NCBI GenBank assembly: GCA_963765875.1 | Contig: CAVXYK010000020.1 | Coordinates: forward strand, 1-64,000 | Length of the DNA: 64,000 bases | Reading direction: 5' to 3' | From: JAWKOK01 sp963765875 | Lineage (GTDB): Bacteria > Chloroflexota > Anaerolineae > Caldilineales > Caldilineaceae | The notes under the pieces: model-generated | Seen by the model: only the letters and a program-made list of their open reading frames with translations | The model's database searches: none | What the model was told of the DNA's origin: nothing | Made by a program: the position numbers and the translations under genes | Shown: positions 25,217 to 32,639 of the stretch, one piece after another | How the letters are laid out: every line of letters starts with the position of its first letter | How positions within the stretch are numbered: the stretch's first letter is position 1

Positions 25217-26479
25217 CTAGATCTCCACCAACTGTGCGCGTCCATCTGGACGGCAGAAGTGAATGCTGTAGCGTGCGGCGTCATCGGGATGGAGAGTCGG
25301 GTAGCGTGCATGAACGGCTTCGGCGATGGCCTTGCGTTTGCCAGGCTCGACCAGAGCGATGCAACTACCGCGAAATCCGGCCCCGCTGAAGCGAGCACCG
25401 TGAACGCCCGACGTCTCGTTGAGGATCTCGTAGAGCGAGATGAGCTGTGGGCTGCCGCACTCATAGTTAGAGACCGAACTGCCGCCCGATTCCGAGACAA
25501 GACGGCCCAGCTCCCCAAGATCGCCGCGGGTCCAGGCGTCGATGCCGTCTGAGACGCGCTGCATCTCTCCGAAGTAGTGGGCGGCACGTTTGCCCAGCGC
25601 ATTGGGTAGACGATGGCCGTAGCTCTCATAGTGTCCAGGATCGACATGACGTAGCCGCGGATCAGGGCCGATCTCCTCACCGGCATAGCCGAGCAGCTGT
25701 CGGGCAGCCTCCTGGCACTCGATGACGCGGGTGTTGTAGCCGGACCCGACCAATCCACGCGTCATGCCCGAGTAGACGACCAGGATCTCGTAGTCATCAT
25801 CGGTCAACGGCGTCGCGATCTGATCGATTTCAAAGTCAGCGCAATCGATCCGCGTCAACTGGTTGTGTTCAGAAAAGAGGATCACCGTCTGGTCCAGGAT
25901 GCCGTTCTTGAGACCGATGTAGCCGTGTTCAGTCTGTGAGACCAGCGAGACATTGGCTGCTGAATCGACATCCAGTCCATTGACCGACTCCAACGCCAGC
26001 AGGTAGGCCACGGTGACCGCAGCCGATGAGCTGAGGCCGCCCACGGGCATACCGCTCTCGATCACGCCGACCAGGCCATTGCGTAGCCCATAGGCATTCT
26101 GCAAGGCCAGCACGGCACCACGCGCGTAGTTGGCCCAGTCATCCTGTATCAAGGACGGAACATCGTCAATTGCAAAGGCCGCATGTCCTTCGTAGTTGAG
26201 GCTGTCTATCTGCACCGCGCCGTCTGTGGTGGGCGCAAAGGCCAACAGCACCGTACGGTCGATTGAGGTGCCGGTGACGATGCCCAGCTGGTGGTCAATG
26301 TGTGCACCCAGCGGACAGATGCGCAGCGGAGCCCGCGCAATGCGTACATCTGATCGGGACACCTGGTAATGCAGCGCCAGATGGTCGATCAGTCGCTCGA
26401 TACGTTCCGACTCTCCAAGCGGCCGACGAATCGGAGGCGCGCCGCTTGTCTTCTCTATGATCTCAATCACTTCATTCAT
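25217..26479 (-). CDS. GHMP kinase, galacturonokinase/galactokinase-like
   Basis: The 420-aa protein has all three GHMP motifs. The substrate motif reads RICPLGAHIDHQLGIVTG (about 50-67), where galactokinases have RxNLIGEHxDY; the RICPLGAHIDHQ form is that of plant galacturonokinase. Motif 2 is PVGGLSSSAAV and motif 3 GARFSGAGFRGSC. It should phosphorylate the anomeric carbon of galactose or galacturonate. Since uronate enzymes surround it and a nucleotidyltransferase follows, galacturonate is a reasonable guess. It has no membrane segment. Confidence 0.85.
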   Translation of the reverse strand: MNEVIEIIEKTSGAPPIRRPLGESERIERLIDHLALHYQVSRSDVRIARAPLRICPLGAHIDHQLGIVTGTSIDRTVLLAFAPTTDGAVQIDSLNYEGHAAFAIDDVPSLIQDDWANYARGAVLALQNAYGLRNGLVGVIESGMPVGGLSSSAAVTVAYLLALESVNGLDVDSAANVSLVSQTEHGYIGLKNGILDQTVILFSEHNQLTRIDCADFEIDQIATPLTDDDYEILVVYSGMTRGLVGSGYNTRVIECQEAARQLLGYAGEEIGPDPRLRHVDPGHYESYGHRLPNALGKRAAHYFGEMQRVSDGIDAWTRGDLGELGRLVSESGGSSVSNYECGSPQLISLYEILNETSGVHGARFSGAGFRGSCIALVEPGKRKAIAEAVHARYPTLHPDDAARYSIHFCRPDGRAQLVEI

Positions 26480-26532
26480 TCCTCATCAAACCAAACCAAG
26501 TCACGCCAGACATTCAATTGCAGCATACAGAT

Positions 26533-26664
26533 GACGCTACTGTAAAAGGGGATCTTGACACGAATTCACACAAATTACCACGAATCTTCTCTCTGGGACG
26601 ACGACACAATTCGCGCAAATCCGTGACCATTCGTGTCAAGAAATGACTTCTTGCAACGAAGTTA
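26533..26664 (+). repeat. MITE-like element with TIRs, CACGAATT-type interior
   Basis: GACGCTACTGTAAAAGGGG on the left and CTTCTTGCAACGAAGTTA on the right are diverged TIRs. The interior TCTTGACACGAATTCACAC and CATTCGTGTCAAGA pair well. It lies in the 403-nt gap between the GHMP kinase and MFS genes, together with the next repeat. Confidence 0.75.
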
Positions 26665-26770
26665 CAGATGCCCACAGATAAAGGCTGATTTTCACGGATG
26701 TCGAGCGTAATCCAAGTACCATCCGTGTCTCATCCTTTTTTCATCTGTGTAAATCTGTGACGAAAAAAAT
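26665..26770. repeat. CACAGAT-type repeat pair
   Basis: ACAGATGCCCACAGATAAAG and CATCTGTGTAAATCTGTGAC form an imperfect inverted pair about 60 nt apart. The arrangement is like that at 12910-13165. From here to 26882 I see nothing else. Confidence 0.55.
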
Positions 26771-26882
26771 CCTTGCCATGTCCTCACAGATAGATGCCTT
26801 CGGCAGTCGATAAGCCTAGCACCTCAACCAGCAATTCGTCAACGCTAGGCGCGGCTTGGCCAAAAATGGATTCGTTATCGAG

Positions 26883-28085
26883 TCAATCACCCGCCGGCAC
26901 GCTCCGATCCAGCGTCTCCGGCACAAAAACGGCGAAGATAGTGGCAGCGGCTATGCCGGCCATGCCCATCACAAAGGTCGCCGGAGAGAGACCAAGCAGA
27001 TCGGCGATCGATCCGGCAACGATGGGCGCACTGGTCTGCCCGGTGTCGCCGATAAGCCGCCAGACGCCCAGGAACTCGCCCATGGAGTCCTCGGGCGCCA
27101 GATCCGCGCCCAGCGTCATCATGGTGCCGGAGCCAAGACCATTGCCAAAGCCGATGACGAGACCGGCAATCACAAACTGGGTGTAGTTGGTCGTGAACGG
27201 GATCATGGCCATGGCCACACCCTGGATGAGGAAGCAGGGCACGTAGGCGAACTTGCGCCCCCAGCGATCCATGATGACACCGGCCGGGTAGAACATGGTC
27301 ATGTCGATGGCTGCTGCCATGCTGATGACGACGCCGATCTGGGCAACGCCCAGTCCGAGCACATCCGCGCCGAAGAGCGGAATAACGATCTTACGCCCGG
27401 CCCGAATCATCTGTGCCAGCAGTTGGCCCATGCCCGCCGGCGTGAGCGTGCGGTAGTTCTCGCGGACCACCTGCCAAAGATGATCGGTGTGTCCACGCAC
27501 CCCGCCACGATGGACGACTCTGGTTGATGTACTCTCGCGTGCAAAGAAGGCCGGGAAGACCAGCGTGACGGCGGCCAGAATGCCGAAAACGGCAAAGGGC
27601 GCCCGCAGCCCATAGGCGCCGGCGATGAAGCCGCCCACCGCAGGCCCCATAAAGATGCCGATACGATTGATGCCGCCAAAGAGCGCGATGGCACGGCCGC
27701 GTGAGTAGGAGGGCGTGGCGTCGGTGATATAGGCATGGCGCGAGATGTTCCAGATGGCAACACCCAGGCCGGAGATGAAGCCATAAATGACCAGTTCCAG
27801 AACCGAGCCGGCCCAGCTCATGGCGAAGGTCGCCGCGGCCAGAATGGTCAGGCCCAGCAGCATGGAGCGCCGTTGCCCCAGGCGACCGAAAAGCATGCCC
27901 GCCGGAATATCGCCGGCCAAGGTACCCAACCCTTCGGAGGCCAGCACGATGCCGATGAGCCCGTAGGAGGCATCAAAAGAACGCGCATAGAGCGGCAGCG
28001 TGGGTACCAACATCCCACGGCAGAAGGAGAGCACCAACGCGGGCACATAGATCGGCAGCGTCAACGGATTGTGCAGAAAGGCCAT
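26883..28085 (-). CDS. MFS transporter, 400 aa
   Basis: Twelve hydrophobic segments are visible. The loop between segments 2 and 3 reads DIPAGMLFGRLGQRRSMLLG, the MFS signature GxxxDRxGRR in modified form, and a related loop GVIMDRWGRKFAYV appears after segment 8. It starts MAFLHNPLTLPIYVPALVLS at 28085. A sugar or sugar-acid substrate is suggested by the minus-strand neighbours only. The gap upstream is a large inverted repeat. Confidence 0.88.
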   Translation of the reverse strand: MAFLHNPLTLPIYVPALVLSFCRGMLVPTLPLYARSFDASYGLIGIVLASEGLGTLAGDIPAGMLFGRLGQRRSMLLGLTILAAATFAMSWAGSVLELVIYGFISGLGVAIWNISRHAYITDATPSYSRGRAIALFGGINRIGIFMGPAVGGFIAGAYGLRAPFAVFGILAAVTLVFPAFFARESTSTRVVHRGGVRGHTDHLWQVVRENYRTLTPAGMGQLLAQMIRAGRKIVIPLFGADVLGLGVAQIGVVISMAAAIDMTMFYPAGVIMDRWGRKFAYVPCFLIQGVAMAMIPFTTNYTQFVIAGLVIGFGNGLGSGTMMTLGADLAPEDSMGEFLGVWRLIGDTGQTSAPIVAGSIADLLGLSPATFVMGMAGIAAATIFAVFVPETLDRSVPAGD

Positions 28086-28157
28086 CAGAAACGATCTGTT
28101 GCCGCTGTCCGCTCGTCGGTTTCGGGTTTTTCACGGTCTGACGCTCAACTCAAAAAC

Positions 28158-28366
28158 TTCACCACGGAGGCACGGAGGAGGCACAGAGATCACAGAGGAA
28201 AAGCAAACGATAGTGCTCCGTAATCGATTTGAGCCGATGAGCGCCTGAGGTTGATTGAAGCAAATTCACGAGTGCAGAAAACGGCAGGGCAAACCCACAA
28301 GTCTTTTCTGTCCTTCCTCCGTGATCTCCGTGCAATCTCTGTGCCTCTGTGGTGGGCTTTTCTTCA
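28158..28366. repeat. CACGGAG-type long inverted repeat
   Basis: TTCACCACGGAGGCACGGAG and CACAGAGATCACAGAGG on the left face CTCCGTGATCTCCGTGC and CTCTGTGCCTCTGTGGTGG on the right, about 110 nt apart. It occupies the gap between the MFS and second URO-D genes. Half copies occur at 4743, 52310 and 57668. Confidence 0.75.
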
Positions 28367-28369
28367 TCC

Positions 28370-29326
28370 TCAATCATAGTTTCCCAATCGCCGCCAGACA
28401 TCGAGCATGAGATCGTAGCGCGAGAGACGCATGCCGGTGTAGATGCAGTTGCTGGTGGAGAAGATGTAGCCGCCGCCGGGCATGCCGTGCTTGAGCGCGT
28501 ATTCGGCCGATTCGATGACCTCTTCGTCCGTGCCGGTGTCGAGCATGCCGCAGTTGACGTTGCCGATGAGGCAGACCTGGTCGCCGCAGATGCGCTTCAT
28601 CTCGGCCATGTCAACGTCGCCTTGGGGGTCGAGCGAATGCAGCGCGTGTGGATTGGCCGCCAGCAGGTCATCGAGAATGGGCATGATGTTGCCGTCGGTA
28701 TGTTTGATAACGTAGAAGCCCAGCTCCCGGTAGCCGGCGATGAGGCTCTTCAGATAGGGTGCGATGAATTCGGAGAAATGGGACGGTCGGATGAAAGGGC
28801 CGGTGTTGAAGCAGTAGTCGGCACAGAGTGCGAAGCCGTCCAGTTCGCCGTGGGCCTTGAGCTCCACCGCCTTGGCCAGGGCCAGGTCTACTCTTCGCTG
28901 CGCCTCGTCCTTGACGCCCTGCGGATCGTCAAAGAGGCGGTAGGAGAACTCGGTCATGCCGCGTGCCGTCGGGAATCGAGAAGGTGGCGTCGCCATGGCG
29001 CATGATGAAGTACTTGTCGCCGCGCGATCTCTCGGATCTTGTCCAGGGTATACTTGTCCTCTTCCAGTGTGTCGGGGTTGGGGTGCATGAAGATTGCACT
29101 GTGCTCGTAGCGTTCGGCGGTGTCGACATAGAGCTGCGCCATATCGGCCCGATGCAACTGGCGTTCTTTCTCCTCCATCTGCACCCATTGACTGATAGTT
29201 GCGATGGCTGGGATGAACCTTGCCGAACGCCTCCATGGTCAGAAAAAAGACCAGTTCAAAATGGGGGACACGCCCGGTTAACGGACGGCGTTCCAGTGCA
29301 GCGATGAAACGTTCTCGTGGTGTCAT
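28370..29326 (-). CDS. Second URO-D (HemE/MtaA-like) family protein, several frameshifts
   Basis: ATG 29326 begins MTPRERFIAALERRPLTGRV. The later part is clean: DGFALCADYCFNTGPFIRP, YVIKHTDGNIMPILDDLL, CLIGNVNCGMLDTGTDEEV and GGGYIFSTSNCIYTGM, matching URO-D-type methyltransferase relatives. Between about 29190 and 28965 the coding signal passes through two other frames (MQMEEKERQLHRADMAQLYV, then GDKYFIMRHGDATFSIPDG) and returns, so about three small indels cancel out. The gene, about 318 codons long, is either recently broken or mis-sequenced. Confidence 0.78.
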   Translation of the reverse strand: MTPRERFIAALERRPLTGRVPHFELVFFLTMEAFGKVHPSHRNYQSMGADGGERTPVASGRYGAALCRHRRTLRAQCNLHAPQPRHTGRGQVYPGQDPRDRAATSTSSCAMATPPSRFPTARGMTEFSYRLFDDPQGVKDEAQRRVDLALAKAVELKAHGELDGFALCADYCFNTGPFIRPSHFSEFIAPYLKSLIAGYRELGFYVIKHTDGNIMPILDDLLAANPHALHSLDPQGDVDMAEMKRICGDQVCLIGNVNCGMLDTGTDEEVIESAEYALKHGMPGGGYIFSTSNCIYTGMRLSRYDLMLDVWRRLGNYD

Positions 29327-29363
29327 GATGTCTCCTGGTGGATGATCTGTCTGAGCGAAAAGG

Positions 29364-29545
29364 ACTGCGTACTGCGTACTACGTACTCCGTAAGGTCTTC
29401 TTGACAGTCCACTTGTCGCTATTTGTCCGTCACTTTCTGGTTCGATTTCCATTGGCGGCAGATGATTCTTCGAAACCAACCTCACGCAGCAAGCAGTGGG
29501 CAGCAGCTCTGCCTTACGCAGTACGAATTACGCATTATCCCTCTC
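29364..29545. repeat. Heptad repeats, CTGCGTA type, split pair
   Basis: ACTGCGTACTGCGTACTACG near 29365 and CTTACGCAGTACGAATTACG near 29512 are complementary 7-nt runs about 120 nt apart. The right arm reaches into the last codons of the MFS-HEAT gene (stop at 29528-29530). Confidence 0.6.
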
Positions 29546-31799
29546 CTGCCGATACCCCACATGCATTGTATGCAGCGCCAGCAAAATATACTCGATATGC
29601 TCGTCCTTAAACTCTTTCAGGTGATGGCGCAGTCTCGCAAAATGGCATTGCTTGTCTCATCAAAATCGTCTGTCATCGGCAGTTTCGCCGCGATCTCACC
29701 CAGCAATTCGGCTCCCCCGGCCACATCGCCATGAGAGAGCACCAGCGCACACTTATCCATGAGTTTTGCAAGTTCTCCGCTCTTCTCAAGGTCATTTCCT
29801 ATCTGTTTTTTGAAGGCGTGATTGCCTGAGACATGGTTGTACCGGGATCCTCCTGGACCTGGCGCTCCAGTTGAATGTAGTAGTGCTCGTCGCCGTGAAG
29901 GCGTGTCAGCGCAAGGGCCAGTTCCAGATCGAGCACCTTCGTTTTCGAAGTCATACAAAAGGGACAAGAGATCGCCGGTCGCCTCTGTTGACATCCAATT
30001 TGCCCAATGACGAAGCGTAGGCCATCTGAAGGCCTTTGTCTTCCTCCTGGCGCAAACGTTCCAGGAAATCGTCTGCGACTATACTCATCCCCCAGAGCGC
30101 CCAACGCACGGATACTCTGCCCTTGAATGGAGTGATAGCTCGAATCCGACGTGCCGCGCAGGGCTTCTATGGCATCCGGGATCGCCTAGGCGACCCAACG
30201 CCCAAGCGGCCAGCGAGCTATGGGCAAGCTCGGTGCCATTGAGCGCCTTGATCAGCGCCTCGACAAGGCGTGGGTCGGACTGGGAACGCGCGATCGAAAT
30301 GATGGCCTCGAAGCGCACATTGAAGCGCGGGTCTTGCAGTGCTTCCAGCAATTCGTCAATCGCCAGCGGACTTCTTGCCTGGCCCAATCGTTCCGTTACC
30401 CGAATGACAGAATACTCATCCCTGGCAAATTGGTAGCGTACCAGCGAATTGACCGCCATCAGGGGGTTGCCGCGCAGGAACATGCGTGCAAACTCGCCTA
30501 CCCCATAGTCACCATCAGCGCGGACGCCAAGAAAGAAGAAGACGCTGATGACTGAAAAGAAAATACTAAGCACAAAGAGCGGTGTATATGGATCGATGGT
30601 GATAGGGCCGTAGTCACCGGAGAGCCCGCTGGTGAGATCGAGCAGACGACCGGCCAGCAACTGGCTGGTACCGCCGACGAGACCGAGCCATGCAAAGTGC
30701 AGCGACATATATTCGGACTTCTTGGCCGGCGGCACTACGCCTACATAGAGTAAGCGGGAAGAGCTGATCATCCAGCCGATATCGACCATGCCCTGCAACA
30801 TCGAGACGCCCATGGCGTAGGGCAAGCTGATCGGCAAGAAGCGCGGCGTGAAGAGATAGAGGATGGGTAGCAGTACACGCCAGCCCAGGCTGAAGATGAG
30901 CGCCGGCTTGCTGCCGTAGCGGTCGGCCGACCAACCCCACACATAGCTGAAGATCAAGGTGCCGGTCAGCGCGCCGATCTGCAACAGGATAACAAAGCTG
31001 GCACTGATGCCCACCTCTTCTTCCATGAAGAGGGGCACGAATGAGGCGATAGGGGTACCGGCCAAGACCACAAACGAAGTGCCGAACATGAAGAGCAGGA
31101 AGTTTCGGTCGCGCAACGCATCGATCATCCCGGCCCAGATGGAAGGCTCTGATTCCGCTTTCTCCACACGTGCGCCGCCAGGGATGTGGGCATAAAACCA
31201 GATACCCAACAGACCAATGAGGCCGGCCACGAAGAAAAGCAGCAGGTAGCCGCTCAGTCCAACAATCTGACCGACGACGAAGCTGCTGGCCAACACGGCA
31301 ACAAAGCTGACCAGCGTCGAGATCACGCTGTTCTTGGCCGAAAATTTCCCCCGGATCGAGTTGGGAATGTATTCCTGCCGCCACGGCATATGTGCGGTCT
31401 CGCCGATGGCACGGCCGAGTGCAAACCAGACGACCAAGCACGGTCACATAGGCAAACATGGCCTGGAAGCCGAAGGTGCATGCTGATCCATGGCGTGAGC
31501 AATAGGCCAAATGCAGCTAGATTGCGCAGGCCCCAGAAGGTGAGAAAGGAACGCTTCAAGCCATAGCGCGAGGCGAAAGGCGCTACAAAGAGAGCCACTA
31601 ACCCAAAATAGGGGATCAGTGACAGCAGGAAGCCGGTTTGCGTCTTGCTCATCCCCAGTTCGCTGAGGAAGAGGACAAAGACCGAGCCAAAGAAGGTCAG
31701 CTTGGCGAAGACGATGGTGGCCGCGTTGCCGGCCATGGCCCAGGGCAGGCCCTTTAGCTTTTCAACTGTGGTCGGTTCGGTTGTATCGGGATCGAGCAA
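29528..31799 (-). CDS. MFS transporter fused to HEAT repeats, many frameshifts
   Basis: The N-terminal part starts at 31799 (VEKLKGLPWAMAGNAATIVF) and, after two shifts near 31480 and 31440, continues as LVVWFALGRAIGETAHMPWR through twelve membrane segments. From about residue 450 come HEAT repeats: LLEALQDPRFNVRFEAIISI, then VEALIKALNGTELAHSSLA. Further shifts (near 30190, 30090, 29990, 29945 and 29640) are needed to read on through DAIEALRGTSDSSYHSI, VADDFLERLRQEEDKGLQMA and LRHHLKEFKDEHIEYILLAL to a stop at 29528. Membrane carrier plus helical scaffold is an unusual fusion; the HEAT part may dock a partner. Confidence 0.72.
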
Positions 31800-31811
31800 C
31801 GCTTTCAGGCA

Positions 31812-32639
31812 TCACAGCCAACCTTTCAAGCGGTAGATCACGAAGCCGATATATTCTCTAATAATGCTTGTCGTCATGCTCGAGGTCACTGGCATTGGGC
31901 ATCAGATTGGTCAACTGTATCTGCAAGACTCGGCGTCAAGTAGATAGTCCCAGTCGGCCTGTGTGACACGGTAGTCGGTCGGTGCAGGAATGACTACCGC
32001 ACCTTGCCGTTCAAAGATCGCAACCGATCTTCGCATGTGAGAATGCTGAAGTAATCAAGACGATGCGCTCGATTTCTTCACATGCACTATCAATTTCTTT
32101 CTGGCTCAGAAACTTCATGCTTTCGACGGCATTTTCATAGGTGTTGCGCGAAGATCGTTTCCAGCCACAGATCTTCCGGTGGCATCGCCCATGGCAGTCA
32201 GTATCTCTGCCATCGTTTCAGCTTCCGCAGGCACGTCCGATTCGCCAAATGCAACCCCGCCGCCGCTCAGCAGCAATTTGGGAGCAATCCCTTGTTGGTA
32301 CAAATGCAAGGCATAGAGCAAGCGATCCCCCGCTTCATTCATTTCATTGATCGGCCGCGGATAGGATTGAGGGCGAGTCGCGCCGCCGAGAACGACGATA
32401 ACATCGGCTTCAGTTTGCGATTGAAGAGGCGGGTAGCGCCATTCCAGGGACTGGGCCAAGGCCATCGACACGATGCGGTTGCCGCCGATCCAGAGCACCA
32501 GCAGGGCAACAATGACGCCCAACAATGCCCAGCGACGCCAACGCCAGACGAGCAACGTCGCAATGAGCACCACACAAGCGAAACCGAGAGGAAGACGAAG
32601 AGCGGTAACAGCTTGGATAGATAGAGAAACATGGGTCAA
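31812..32639 (-). CDS. YdcF/ElyC-like (DUF218) membrane protein, frameshifted
   Basis: From ATG 32639, two membrane segments (LPLGFACVVLIATLLVW, LLGVIVALLVLWIGG) are followed by the DUF218 core: ADVIVVLGGATRPQ, EAGDRLLYALHLYQQGIAPK, LLLSGGG. After about residue 150 the frame breaks, but reading the other frames recovers the standard end: IVLITSAFHMRRSVAIFERQ, VVIPAPTDYRVTQADWDYLL and IGFVIYRLKGWL with stop at 31812. At least two or three indels are needed. ElyC-type proteins act in envelope or lipid-carrier metabolism; a precise reaction is not known. Confidence 0.75.
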
